NCBI GenBank assembly: GCA_964562015.1
Contig: CAZLRH010000020.1
Coordinates: 1 to 64,000, forward strand
Direction of reading: 5' to 3'
Source: CAZLRH01 sp964562015
GTDB taxonomy: Bacteria; Verrucomicrobiota; Verrucomicrobiia; Opitutales; JABDGR01
Length of the DNA stretch: 64,000 nucleotides
Below the pieces are notes generated by a model. It was not told the DNA's origin. It did no database searches and was given only the letters and a program-made list of their open reading frames with translations. Below are positions 1-9,088 of this stretch, piece after piece. The position numbers were made by a program, and so were the translations under genes. Positions within the stretch are counted from its first letter, which is position 1; the number at the start of each line of letters is the position of its first letter.

Positions 1-614
1 TTGCCGTCAATGCGGTAACGGATGACCAGCACGTCCTTGCCCGGCTCAAAGTGAATGTCCGTCGAACGGTCCTTGACGGCCTGGCCGATGACATCGTTGA
101 CGAAGCGAATGATGGCCGCATTTTCGTCCTCTTCCTCTTCTTCCTCCTGGTCGGCCATGCCTTCGAGGTTCGACTCGTCCAGGCTGCCCGAACCCACGCC
201 GAAGCTCTGCGTGATGGTCTTGGAAATGTATTCCGGCGAGCCGAGGTGCCAGCGCGGGCGCTTGCCGCAAACCGCGCGCACCCAGGCATCCCAATGCGGC
301 TCAGGCGGCCAGACGGTGACGAGCGAAATTTCATCCAGCGGCGCGTTTTCCGCCTTGATCGGCAGGCACTGGTACTCGTGAATCAGGCGCAGCGGCACAG
401 TCTTGGTCGGGTCCGGCGCGACTTCAAATTTGTCCAGCACCGGCAGGTGGCTCAAACTCCCGAGGCGGTTTAACACCTCGCCGGGCGAAGTGCTGGTAAA
501 CTCCGCCACGCGGCGCGAGCGTTCCGCGAGCGGGGTCTCGCGCAGGGCATTTTGCTGTTCGTCATCGAGACGCGACAACCAGTCGGTCAGGGCGTGGGAG
601 GCAGGTGCGACCAT
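1..614 (-). CDS. gspE: Type II secretion/type IV pilus assembly ATPase, GspE/PilB family (3' part outside window)
   Basis: Only the first 204 codons are visible, from ATG at 614 running off the left edge. The N-terminal part (about residues 1-140) is the variable region that docks to the inner-membrane platform. An acidic stretch of Glu/Asp follows at about 156-164. Then comes the start of the secretion-ATPase domain: the residues around STDIHFEP (184-191) and IRYRIDG (198-204) match the equivalent parts of the two full-length ATPases elsewhere in the window. The Walker motifs would lie beyond the edge. It is the last visible gene of the gsp operon, so it should power the pseudopilus encoded upstream. 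There is no Shine-Dalgarno sequence; the start is preceded by a C/T-rich tract. Confidence 0.9.
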   Translation of the reverse strand, partial: MVAPASHALTDWLSRLDDEQQNALRETPLAERSRRVAEFTSTSPGEVLNRLGSLSHLPVLDKFEVAPDPTKTVPLRLIHEYQCLPIKAENAPLDEISLVTVWPPEPHWDAWVRAVCGKRPRWHLGSPEYISKTITQSFGVGSGSLDESNLEGMADQEEEEEEDENAAIIRFVNDVIGQAVKDRSTDIHFEPGKDVLVIRYRIDG

Positions 615-709
615 GGGGAAAAGAGGATGGTAAAATGAAGGATTAGGGCCGTCCCACTGGGCGGGCGGCTCGACTCGACTGAAAAAATGTTCTTGGGTAC
701 GGCTGCAAC

Positions 710-1756
710 TTAGCCGCCCGTGGGTTGCACGATGCGATTGCGCGTGGCGCCACCACCGAGGCCGGTCGTACCGATGCCACCACCGCCGATGCCGCCACCG
801 GTTGCCGGTTGGGCATAGGCACCGCCACCCGTGTAACCGCCGCCACCCGTGTAGCCGCCAGTTGCACCACCTTGAGCAGCGCCGAAACCGGTTGTACCGC
901 CGCCGACCGCCCCACCAGCTGCAGCACCACCGGCACCAAAGCCGCCGCCGGCTCCGCCGCCTGCGCCACCGCCACCACCACCGCGGCGACCGCCACCACC
1001 GCCGCCAGCACCAGCCCCAGCGCCTGCGCCGCCGCCCGCGCCAGCGTTGCCGCCACCGCCGCCCGCACCAGCGTTGCCACCACCGCCACCACCGCGACGG
1101 CCACCACCACCATTGGCGTTTTGCGCATTGATGGGTACACCGGCAGCGCCACCACCAAAGCCTCCGGCACCGCCACCGCCGCCGGGACCACCACCACCAA
1201 AGCCGCCACCACCACCACCGCGACGACCGCCGGTTGCACCAGTGCTCAAAATGACTTGCGGGGCGCTGGCACCGCCACCGGCGCCGACCGGCCCGCCTCC
1301 GCCCGCCAAGGGACGGGGATCGGGCGTGGCCATCGGAACCTCCTGCACGCGGCCATTGACCCGCACGGAGATATTGCCCGTGGAGGCCATGCTCGCATAA
1401 TTCTCAATGCTGATGGGCTGGGAAGTGTCGCCCGGACGCACCCAGTAGCTCTTGCGGGCCCGGGTGTCGAAAAAATTGAACTCAATAAACGGCCCTTCCT
1501 GGGTAAAACCGCGAAACTGCAGCGTCAGCGGGGTCTGTGGCACATTCGGCCCGCGGGTCACGGGCACCACCGCCGTGGGCTCCTTAAAACCCTCCGGCAC
1601 AAACGGGGAACCGGGGTCATCCGCCACCAAAGTTGCCGACCCGGTCGGGGGCTGCGCTTGCGCATGGACAGGAGCGGCACCAACCAACACACCCAAGGCC
1701 GAAAAGACGGCGAGGCGGCGAGCAGACAGGAGGGGAAATGAGGTGACGGTTTTCAT
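710..1756 (-). CDS. Secreted glycine-rich protein in the T2SS operon, position-equivalent to GspC or another accessory factor
   Basis: 348 aa. A signal peptide is clear (about residues 1-32, ending in VHAQA). A compact domain of roughly 100 residues follows, containing LQFRGFTQEGPFIEFNFFD and a YWVRPGD segment. The C-terminal half is almost pure glycine with Arg, Ala and Asn. The ATG at 1756 lies one base after the gspD stop, so translation is probably coupled. The small folded domain could play the GspC/PilP role of linking the secretin to the inner membrane, but no GspC transmembrane-plus-HR signature can be seen, so the function is inferred from position only. A longer upstream reading (to 1906) would overlap gspD and is not favoured. 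Confidence 0.75.
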   Translation of the reverse strand: MKTVTSFPLLSARRLAVFSALGVLVGAAPVHAQAQPPTGSATLVADDPGSPFVPEGFKEPTAVVPVTRGPNVPQTPLTLQFRGFTQEGPFIEFNFFDTRARKSYWVRPGDTSQPISIENYASMASTGNISVRVNGRVQEVPMATPDPRPLAGGGGPVGAGGGASAPQVILSTGATGGRRGGGGGGFGGGGPGGGGGAGGFGGGAAGVPINAQNANGGGGRRGGGGGGNAGAGGGGGNAGAGGGAGAGAGAGGGGGGRRGGGGGGAGGGAGGGFGAGGAAAGGAVGGGTTGFGAAQGGATGGYTGGGGYTGGGAYAQPATGGGIGGGGIGTTGLGGGATRNRIVQPTGG

Positions 1757-1757
1757 C

Positions 1758-4460
1758 TTAATGATGGGGTAAACCCGCGGGGGTGGCAGATTGTTTCGAC
1801 AAAGATGTGTCCAGCTCCGGCGGTGCGACGACGTAGCCGTTTTGAAGGTAATCGACCACGGACTTGCTGGCAAGCGAATGCGTGGCAGTTTCCTTCGCGA
1901 TGACATCGGCGCTGTTCGCCCCGCCCACCACGGTGGGTTTGACGAAAAGGATGAGTTCGGTTACCTGGTCCGATTCCAAAACCGGCCGGAACAGTTCGCC
2001 AATCAACGGAATGTCACCCAGCAGGAAGACCTTGCTGTTGGTCTTGTGGTGCTCAGTGGTCTGCAGTCCGCCCAGCACCAGCACGTCACCGTCATGCACG
2101 CTGACAAAGGTGGTCGCCACGCGACTGCCGATGATGGGCTGATCCACTCCATTGATGGATTGCTCCGAGACAATGTTTTGCGCCGTTTGCGAAATATTCA
2201 TCTGGATCACGCCGTTGGCCCCGACCATCGGGGTCACAATTAGAGTAATACCAATGGACTGGTAGGTAATCGTGCTGGTGACATTGTTGCCCACGGCTGC
2301 CGGGTTGATCGTGCCCGTCGTGGTGCTGGACAGAATCGGCCGGTTCTCGGTCACTGAGATGGTGGCCTGGCGGTTGTGGGTGGTGGTAATCGCAGGCGCG
2401 GACAGCACCCGGACTTTGCTATTTGACGAAGCAACATTGAACACGGCGTCCAAGCCGAAATTCGTGATGGAGCCTTGCAGCGTGAAAGCGGGAGCCGTGG
2501 CGTTGGGCGGGGCTCCTACACCGGTCGTGAAATTGACATCATGCGGGCCGCCAACGCCGCCGGCGGTGGTCGTGCCGTTGCCCGCCGCGAAGTGATAATC
2601 CAAGCCAAAGCTGGACAGACCGCTGACCTGACCGGAGGAAAGGGTGACTTCGGTAATGACGACCTCGATGCGGACTTGCGCCAGCACGGTGTCAATTTTG
2701 TCGATCAGCGAGCCGATTTGCTTGATGTCGGACGGCGTGCCGTAAACGACGATGGAATTGCTGCGGTCATCCGGCACGATGGTGACGTACGGGCTGAATT
2801 GCTGGTCGCGCGCCGACTCCGTGGCCGAAGTGGTGATGGCCGCCACGGTCGGGGGCACGAAAACCGCGCCGCCGCCGGCACCGGGGAACACACCGCCGCC
2901 GCCGCCCGCCACGCCGCCCGCCGCCGCGCCACCGCGGCCGCCGCGCGCGCCCGTGGCGCCAGCACCTCCGGTGGTCGCAGTCTGCTGCTGGCCGGTCACG
3001 ACCTGGCGCAGGATGGTCGCCAAGGGAGTGGCGTCGGCCTGCTTGATGGAAAATACTTCGGAGCGCGTGAGCGGATCCACGTCGATGTCCATCTTATCAA
3101 TCAAATCCTTGATCATGCCGCTATTGCCCTTCGGGGTGATGACAAGAATCTGGTTCGTGCGGTCATCTTCGATAAAGCTCGCGGTCGAAACATACTTCAG
3201 CAACGGAGCGGTCGGGCCGCCGCGACCACCCGCGTTGGTGGTAAGCGCCTGCAAATGCGTGAGGACGTCCGAGGCTTTCGCGTTTTTCAGTTGCACAAAG
3301 AGGAAGTCTTCCAGCACTTCGGCCGGCACATCGGCCCGCTTCAAGATGGTGCTGGCGCGGTTCAAATTCATCTGCGTATCCGTGATGAACAGGTCGTTGG
3401 AGCGCTGGAAAACAATCAGCGCCGCCAAGGGGCTGACAAACGGCGTCAAAATCGTCGCCGCATCGTCCGCGGTCATGTGCTCGATATGGAAGAACATGCC
3501 GTACACGTTCTGATTGGCGGGCTCCTGGAGGGTGGCGTTGGTGGCCAGCGCCGTGCTGTTGCCATTCAGGGTGTTGGTGCCGGGAACGGCGCGGATAAAG
3601 TGATCATCCATCGGCAGGAGGATGATTTTATTCATCGTCAGCAGGGTTTCCAAACCTTGGAGAACCTCGGAGCGCGGGAGTTTGCGCACGCCGCCCGTGG
3701 CATCCGAGCCAGTCGAGAAATTCAGCCGCGAGGCGGGGACGTTGGCGTCCTGCAAAATGATCTTGCCGGTATTGCGCTCAATCCAGTGAAACGCATCCGA
3801 GGCGGTGAAGTCCACCAGCACAAACGCCACCGGGAAATCGGGATTCGGGGTCACGCCGTCGGCGAGAAAATCGTGCGTCGTATCCGGACCCGTGGCTGGA
3901 ACTGCCGCCACTGCCGCGGCATCAGGAGCCCCGGCAATCGCACCCGCCACATTCGGGCCGGGGCCAGCCGCTGCGCCCGGAGCCACGACTGCGGCGCCAG
4001 GATCGGCCGCCGGGGTGGCGATACCCGTTGCGGCAGCATCGGTTGAGCCAGCAGCTGCCGCCGGAGCGACCAAGGGCGTGCCCGCCGTTACCGCTGCGGC
4101 ATCGGGCGCCGGATAAACGGTTGCACCCGGAGGCAAGGTGGTGGGCGTACCCGGAGCCACGTTATTATTGCCCCCGCGGCCGCGACGTCCACCGCCGCCA
4201 CCGCCACCAAATCCACCGCCGCCAAAGCCACCACCACCGCCCGCAGGAGCTGCTCCCGCGGCGGCCGGCGCATTCGGGTCGGTCGGCACTGCGGCAGGCT
4301 GGGGAACGGCCCCGCGACCGCCGCGACGTCCACCGCCGCCGCCACCACCGCCTTGGCCATGGGCCGTTGAACTTGCGGCCAGCACCAGCACCAAGGCGAG
4401 CGCGGCAAATTTTGAAACCCGGCGCAGCGCCAGGACAGGGGAGATCGGGGACATGGACAT
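1758..4460 (-). CDS. gspD: Type II secretion system secretin GspD
   Basis: 900 aa outer-membrane channel protein. A signal peptide ends near residue 35. A Gly/Arg and Ala/Pro-rich linker (about 36-200) is not usual for the family. The N0 domain (about 205-290) and the N1-N3 repeats follow (for example FFHIEHMTADDAATIL and FLFVQLKNAKASDVL). A second Gly-rich insertion interrupts the region around 490-530. The secretin core begins near VRIEVVITEVTLSSG and contains the conserved GDIPLIGELF near the C-terminus. The length exceeds the usual 650-750 aa because of the glycine-rich inserts. It sits between gspM and the glycine-rich gene, on the same strand. Start ATG 4460, with a second ATG two codons in. 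Confidence 0.93.
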   Translation of the reverse strand: MSMSPISPVLALRRVSKFAALALVLVLAASSTAHGQGGGGGGGGRRGGRGAVPQPAAVPTDPNAPAAAGAAPAGGGGGFGGGGFGGGGGGGRRGRGGNNNVAPGTPTTLPPGATVYPAPDAAAVTAGTPLVAPAAAAGSTDAAATGIATPAADPGAAVVAPGAAAGPGPNVAGAIAGAPDAAAVAAVPATGPDTTHDFLADGVTPNPDFPVAFVLVDFTASDAFHWIERNTGKIILQDANVPASRLNFSTGSDATGGVRKLPRSEVLQGLETLLTMNKIILLPMDDHFIRAVPGTNTLNGNSTALATNATLQEPANQNVYGMFFHIEHMTADDAATILTPFVSPLAALIVFQRSNDLFITDTQMNLNRASTILKRADVPAEVLEDFLFVQLKNAKASDVLTHLQALTTNAGGRGGPTAPLLKYVSTASFIEDDRTNQILVITPKGNSGMIKDLIDKMDIDVDPLTRSEVFSIKQADATPLATILRQVVTGQQQTATTGGAGATGARGGRGGAAAGGVAGGGGGVFPGAGGGAVFVPPTVAAITTSATESARDQQFSPYVTIVPDDRSNSIVVYGTPSDIKQIGSLIDKIDTVLAQVRIEVVITEVTLSSGQVSGLSSFGLDYHFAAGNGTTTAGGVGGPHDVNFTTGVGAPPNATAPAFTLQGSITNFGLDAVFNVASSNSKVRVLSAPAITTTHNRQATISVTENRPILSSTTTGTINPAAVGNNVTSTITYQSIGITLIVTPMVGANGVIQMNISQTAQNIVSEQSINGVDQPIIGSRVATTFVSVHDGDVLVLGGLQTTEHHKTNSKVFLLGDIPLIGELFRPVLESDQVTELILFVKPTVVGGANSADVIAKETATHSLASKSVVDYLQNGYVVAPPELDTSLSKQSATPAGLPHH

Positions 4461-4516
4461 GTAGGTAAAGGAGTAAGGGATTAAACCGGGGTAAGGCGTG
4501 ACCGTTGCAGTTGAAT

Positions 4517-5098
4517 TTAGTGACCGGCCGCCGCGGCCACGGCGGATTTAACGTCGGTCGTTTTAAGTTCCAGCGAACTGATTTTCATCGTGGCATTGAC
4601 GAGGAAAGGGTTGACCCGGTCGGGCGTCAGCGTGAAATCCTCAAACTTGAGGTAGGGGCTCAATTCCCCGATGCTGTGGGAGAATTTGATCAGGGGCAGC
4701 AGTTTGACGCGCTGAAACCGGACATCCACGCTGTTCACGTTGAACAGCTTGTCATTGCCGTTGCCGCGCAACTGCTGCAACTGGGGCACGATTTCGGCTT
4801 CGGTGGCGAAGGTGTTGACCGTGGTCGTCAGCTTGTTCGAATTGTAGGTCTTGGCCGGGCTGAAATCGCGCAATTCCTTTTCCAGGCCGCTTTGGGTGCT
4901 GGCCGCGATGTCGAGCTTCGCCTGCTGGGCGGCCAGGGCGATCTTGGAATTGCTGAGGTCGGTGCGGAGCGTTTTGAACTGGCGGCCCACCACGCTAAGC
5001 CAAATCACCACGATGACCCACGCGGTGCCCACCAGCATGGTCCGCTGGCGGAGCGGGGCGGCTTCGTACCAACTTTTGATGGAATTCAAGAAAGACAT
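4517..5098 (-). CDS. gspM: GspM-like inner-membrane protein of the T2SS
   Basis: 193 aa. A short cytoplasmic N-terminus is followed by one transmembrane helix at about residues 20-40 (LVGTAWVIVVIWLSVVG), then a coiled-coil-prone segment (about 42-85) and a small periplasmic domain. This is the GspM/PilO layout. The gene follows the gspL-like gene and precedes gspD, so the order G-H-I-J-K-L-M matches the canonical operon. Sequence similarity of GspM proteins is low in general; the name rests on topology and position. A C/T-rich tract (CACCCCTCTC) directly precedes the ATG. Confidence 0.72.
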   Translation of the reverse strand: MSFLNSIKSWYEAAPLRQRTMLVGTAWVIVVIWLSVVGRQFKTLRTDLSNSKIALAAQQAKLDIAASTQSGLEKELRDFSPAKTYNSNKLTTTVNTFATEAEIVPQLQQLRGNGNDKLFNVNSVDVRFQRVKLLPLIKFSHSIGELSPYLKFEDFTLTPDRVNPFLVNATMKISSLELKTTDVKSAVAAAAGH

Positions 5099-5137
5099 GA
5101 GAGGGGTGACGGCAGCGGTGAAAAATGAGAGAGGGGA

Positions 5138-6670
5138 TTATTGTCCGGCGGCCGCATCAGCAGCCGCAGGATCAGGGGCCGCCACGACGGGCGCCGAGCG
5201 GTAAACCGCCGGGCCGGAAGGCGCGGCGGGAGGAGGCGGCGCAGCGGGTGCGGCCGCCGCCGCATTCGGGTCGACGCCTTGAACGAAGTCGGTGGGCGGG
5301 GGACCGCCGCGACCGCCAAAGCCATTAGGCCCGCCACCTTGAAAATTTCCCGGACCGGGTCCGCCCGGACCGCCCGGGCCACCGGGACCAAAATTACCCG
5401 CCGTGGCGTCGTCCGCGGGGCCCGGCAATTCCGGCTGGGCGGGCGCTTCCGGTTCCGGCGGGGGCGGCGGCGGTGGCGGCTTGGGCACATCTTCCATCGC
5501 CATGTCGCGGTTGAACTTGAAATTGAGCTTAAACGTCTGCTTCCCGTTGCGCAGTTGCGTATTGGAAATGTTGCCCGCCCCCAGCTTCGTCGTCTGCAAG
5601 TCCTTCATGTACTCGTCGGTCAGGGACGGATCAGGCGAGCTGGCGTCGGCGGAGAAAATGTTGCCGTCCTTGAGATTGATATTGGAAAACACAATCTTCG
5701 GCGGGCGGTTGGCGTTGATGGCGCCGATGGCCTCGAACGGGCGCAGGGGGTTGGCCGTGAAGGATTTGATTTTATCCAGCAGCTTCAGATTGTTGTCCAC
5801 ATCCTCGACCGCCTTGGCCTGGTCGCGGAATTTGCCCTGCCCGTGTTTGACGTAAATATTGCCCACGACCCAGCCCAATTGCAGGATGAAGAGAATCGCC
5901 GCGGCCGCGCCAGCCGCTTTCAGGCCGAGGCTGGTCAGGCGCAACGAGCGCCGGCGGGTCTGCTCCGTCGTGCGGAACTGGTTGTCGCGCATGTCGGCCG
6001 TCCAAAGGGCGGCGGGCGACGCGGGGGCTTTGCCGTTTTGGCGCGTGGGCGCGGCGGCGGCATCGGTGTAAAAATCGTAGCTGATGGTCAGGCGGTCGCG
6101 GGCGCCGACTTTGGCTTCGGGGTGGGCAAGCAGGCCGTCGGCCGCTTCGGCCCGCGCATTCGGGAACAGGCGCTTGATGAGATTTTCCCGGGCCGCAAAC
6201 GCCGCGGCGGGCGTGCTTTCGGTAAGGCCTTCGACTTCGATGCGGTCGGGTGTCGTCTGCCCCGCCGGATAATGCACGGCCGCCACGCCCAAGCCGTCCC
6301 AAATAAACACCCACTTTGGCGCGCCATCCGCAGGCGCCGCCGCATAAAACGACGGCAGCACATGGAGGTACGACGGATCCGGATCCAGCTTTTCCGCCGC
6401 CAGGCGCTCGTGCGCCGCGGCATACAAAATAATTTGCGGTGAATTTTCCTCGCGCAAATAACCCCAGGCCAGTTGCTCCAGGGGTATCGGCGACAAGCCT
6501 TCCATCGTCACCTCCGCGAAGCCTTGCAGTTCGTTCGCCTGCATACCTTCGGGCAGTGTCTCCACTTGCACGAAAAGGAAAGGCGTCGGGATGAACAGCA
6601 CCGGTGGCGGAGGGGCCAGATTTTCCGAGGCCGCCGGAGCGGTGATATCAGTGATGGGGTCGTTGGACAC
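5138..6670 (-). CDS. gspL: GspL-like T2SS inner-membrane protein with Pro/Gly-rich tail
   Basis: 510 aa, starting at GTG 6670. The first 240 residues or so look like the cytoplasmic actin-like domain of GspL, which binds the GspE ATPase. One transmembrane helix lies near 255-275 (AAAILFILQLGWVVGNIYV). A periplasmic region to about 395 ends in FKLNFKFNRDMAMEDV. The C-terminus is unusual: a run of prolines, then repeated GGPGG units, then an Ala/Pro-rich end. GspL is normally near 400 aa, so about 110 residues are extra low-complexity tail. A C/T-rich tract (CTCTTTTCCCC) precedes the start. Confidence 0.75.
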   Translation of the reverse strand: MSNDPITDITAPAASENLAPPPPVLFIPTPFLFVQVETLPEGMQANELQGFAEVTMEGLSPIPLEQLAWGYLREENSPQIILYAAAHERLAAEKLDPDPSYLHVLPSFYAAAPADGAPKWVFIWDGLGVAAVHYPAGQTTPDRIEVEGLTESTPAAAFAARENLIKRLFPNARAEAADGLLAHPEAKVGARDRLTISYDFYTDAAAAPTRQNGKAPASPAALWTADMRDNQFRTTEQTRRRSLRLTSLGLKAAGAAAAILFILQLGWVVGNIYVKHGQGKFRDQAKAVEDVDNNLKLLDKIKSFTANPLRPFEAIGAINANRPPKIVFSNINLKDGNIFSADASSPDPSLTDEYMKDLQTTKLGAGNISNTQLRNGKQTFKLNFKFNRDMAMEDVPKPPPPPPPPEPEAPAQPELPGPADDATAGNFGPGGPGGPGGPGPGNFQGGGPNGFGGRGGPPPTDFVQGVDPNAAAAAPAAPPPPAAPSGPAVYRSAPVVAAPDPAAADAAAGQ

Positions 6671-6764
6671 GGGGAAAAGAGAATATCAGGCGAATAAAGG
6701 TGGGCTGACAATCCTATTTCACTAAACAAGCGGAGCGGCGTAAAAAGTCATCGGGGAGGCCAAA

Positions 6765-6779
6765 CCCGCCGACGGCGGG
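6765..6779 (-). terminator. Possible attenuator hairpin between gspK and gspL
   Basis: A perfect 6-bp stem (CCCGCC / GGCGGG) with a 3-nt loop sits in the 159-nt gap downstream of gspK. On the minus strand it is followed by TTTGG, which is a poor T-tract. It may only reduce read-through into gspL. Chance formation in GC-rich DNA is a real alternative. Confidence 0.25.
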
Positions 6780-6829
6780 AAAGTTGCACGACAGCGGGGG
6801 AATTGCGCGGGTTGGGCGAAAAAACACGA

Positions 6830-8971
6830 TCATTCGTAAGTGGTATTTTCGCCGATGGCGATAATTTGAAAGGGGTATTGGGTGGAAGTGGAAGTGGGAA
6901 TCGTGGTGTTGCCCGTGCCGCCCGCGGTGCCAGTGGGGCTGGCGCTGCCGGTCGCACTGGTGCCCAAGGGCACCCCCGTGCCAGCTTTGCGCGCTTGCAC
7001 CAGCGCACTGAGCAGGAAATGCGCGTCACCCCAAGAGGCATCGACGTCAATTTTTAGGAGTTTAGCCTGAAAGCCAATGCGCGCGGCCGTGCCGGTGCCG
7101 AGGCCGCCGCCACCAGCCGCGCCACCCAAGCCGCCGTTAGCAGGAGTGCCAGCGCCGCCTGCGCCCGCGCCAATGCCGCCACGTCCGCCGCCCGCGTTGC
7201 CGCCGCCACCACCGCGACGTCCACCACCGCCGCCACCGCCGGCTGCGCCACCGCCGCCACCACCAAAACCACCGCCACCACCACCACCACCGGCACCACC
7301 AAAGCCACCACCGCCACCACCACCACGACGGCCACCACCACCGCCACCACCGCCAAAGCCGCCGCCGCCGCCGAAGCCACCGCCTCCTCCGGCACCTCCG
7401 CGGCCACCACCTCCGCCACCGCCTGCGCCGCCGAAGCCACCACCACCACCGCCAAAGCCTCCGCCACCGCCGCCGATGCCACCTCCGCCACCACCGCCCA
7501 CGCCTCCGCCACCGGCGCCGCCAGCACCACCTGCTCCACCAGCTCCGCCCGCGCCGCCTGCGCCGCCGGCACCACCTGCGCCGCCGCCACGTTGCATGGG
7601 GATGCGCGTCGTGGTGCTGGTCGTGGAGGACGGTGCAGAAACGATCGCCGCCTCGGGCTGCATGTAGACTGTATTAGTCTTGGCCGAAACCACGGCACTG
7701 GCCGGTTCAATGTAAAAACGAGGAATAATGGCTGCTCCGCCGCCGCCGCCAAAGCCGCCGCGGCCTCCGGGATTGCCGGTCGGGCCGCCGCCTGGACCGC
7801 CACCGCCTGGACCTCCACCGCCTTGGCCGCCCCGGCCGCCACCACCACCGCCGCCACCGCCACCGCCAAAGCCACCGCCGCCACCGCCAAAGCCACCACC
7901 GCCCCCGCCATTGCCCCCACCACCGCCGCCACCGTTGCCACCACGGCCGCCACCGCCAGCGTTACCACCACCTTGGCCGCCAGCGTTGCCACCGCCCTGA
8001 CCTCCGGCATTGCCGCCCGTGCCTGTCGTATTGCCACCACCCGTGGTATTGCCCGAGGTGTCACCGGTGGTGCCATTGCCGCCGAGGTTGGTCGCGCCGG
8101 TGCTGATGACGCCCGCGGCCGTCATTTCGTCGCTATTGCGGATCAGCAAGTCGTCCGCGGTGCCGTTGATGCCGTCAGTGCCCACGCGGTAGGCGAGCAG
8201 GGTGTCTTGATTGATTTGGTTGAGATTGCCGTAAACCTGGATGAGTTCATCCGGCGCGGTGTTCAAATTCACGGTGCCGCCATTGTCGAGCAGGGTCACC
8301 ATCTTGCGGAAGGTGGCGTATGCAGGGGTCGGCTGGCCGGTTTCATCCCAAAAAAGTTTGTCCCAAGCCTTGATATAGCGAAATTCGTCGTAGGATTTGA
8401 TGGGCCGGTTGGGCGGGATTGGGGCGGTGTCGCCGCCGAGCAACTGATAGTAATCCTTTTCCGCGCCGAGCACGCGCGCGTTGTCGTCGGCGTCCGTCCA
8501 GTCGCGGAAGGTGTCAATCAACTCGCCGGTGTCGGTGGAGTCCACGCCGCAAACTTGAAGGACACCGCGCAATTCATCGTCGGTGATGGTGATCAGGGAA
8601 AGGTGGCTGTTCTCGTCCTTGATGGTGACCTTGATGTCCATGCCGGCCGGGGGCACGAAGCTGGGGGCCTGCAGGAGCGGATCGGTGCCCCAGCCCTGGC
8701 TCGGGCCATACAAGCCGTAGTCGAGCGTCGCATATTCGTTCAAAACGCCGAGCGTGGTTTCCAGGGCGGAATAGGCGGCCAGGCGCAGCGGTTCGCGGGC
8801 GACGTACTGGCCGCGGATGAGGACTTCCTTGCGCGTGAGGTCCAGAAACACCGTGATGACAATCGACAAAAGCATCACCAGCCCCAGGACGATGATCAAA
8901 ATCGCCCCCTTGGGCCGGCGCATCGCGCGCGGTCGCATCCAGCGAGCGAGAAAAGGGGGACGGGGTGACAT
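6830..8971 (-). CDS. gspK: Minor pseudopilin GspK with two very large glycine-rich insertions
   Basis: 713 aa from ATG 8971; a TTG five codons upstream is less likely. Normal GspK parts are present. There is a basic N-terminus and a hydrophobic helix (about residues 20-43, KGAILIIVLGLVML). A long soluble domain includes DTFRDWTDADD and VNLNTAPDEL, both typical of GspK, which caps the pseudopilus tip. From about 290 the protein turns into two long tracts dominated by glycine, separated by a normal island (about 410-455, PRFYIEPASAVVSA). The C-terminal 85 residues are again ordinary. GspK is usually about 300-350 aa, so roughly half of this protein is insertion. The reading frame stays open throughout, which argues against pseudogenisation. 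Confidence 0.9.
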   Translation of the reverse strand: MSPRPPFLARWMRPRAMRRPKGAILIIVLGLVMLLSIVITVFLDLTRKEVLIRGQYVAREPLRLAAYSALETTLGVLNEYATLDYGLYGPSQGWGTDPLLQAPSFVPPAGMDIKVTIKDENSHLSLITITDDELRGVLQVCGVDSTDTGELIDTFRDWTDADDNARVLGAEKDYYQLLGGDTAPIPPNRPIKSYDEFRYIKAWDKLFWDETGQPTPAYATFRKMVTLLDNGGTVNLNTAPDELIQVYGNLNQINQDTLLAYRVGTDGINGTADDLLIRNSDEMTAAGVISTGATNLGGNGTTGDTSGNTTGGGNTTGTGGNAGGQGGGNAGGQGGGNAGGGGRGGNGGGGGGGNGGGGGGFGGGGGGFGGGGGGGGGGGRGGQGGGGPGGGGPGGGPTGNPGGRGGFGGGGGAAIIPRFYIEPASAVVSAKTNTVYMQPEAAIVSAPSSTTSTTTRIPMQRGGGAGGAGGAGGAGGAGGAGGAGGAGGGGVGGGGGGGIGGGGGGFGGGGGGFGGAGGGGGGGRGGAGGGGGFGGGGGFGGGGGGGGRRGGGGGGGFGGAGGGGGGGGFGGGGGGAAGGGGGGGRRGGGGGNAGGGRGGIGAGAGGAGTPANGGLGGAAGGGGLGTGTAARIGFQAKLLKIDVDASWGDAHFLLSALVQARKAGTGVPLGTSATGSASPTGTAGGTGNTTIPTSTSTQYPFQIIAIGENTTYE

Positions 8972-9088
8972 GGCGGGAGAGTCCAATTTTATTTAAGCAA
9001 AACGGGGAGGGCAAGCCGCGGGAGCGTGCGGCCAAGGGTAGAAACCCCGGTTTTCGCGAAAAGTAAGGGAGAGAATAATGACAGTTTT

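Noticed and set aside
2475..4046. 523-codon plus-strand frame opposite gspD
   Set aside because: Arg/Gly/Ala-rich antisense translation with no coding signature. gspD motifs are in the other strand.
7077..8000. Long open frames on the plus strand encoding proline-rich proteins opposite gspK
   Set aside because: They are the complement of the GGN codon runs that encode the glycine tracts. There is no independent start context, and the minus-strand frame carries the family motifs.
7077..8000. The GCC/CCG triplet runs as a DNA repeat element or origin feature
   Set aside because: The periodicity is the codon period of a poly-glycine coding region in an open, conserved gene.
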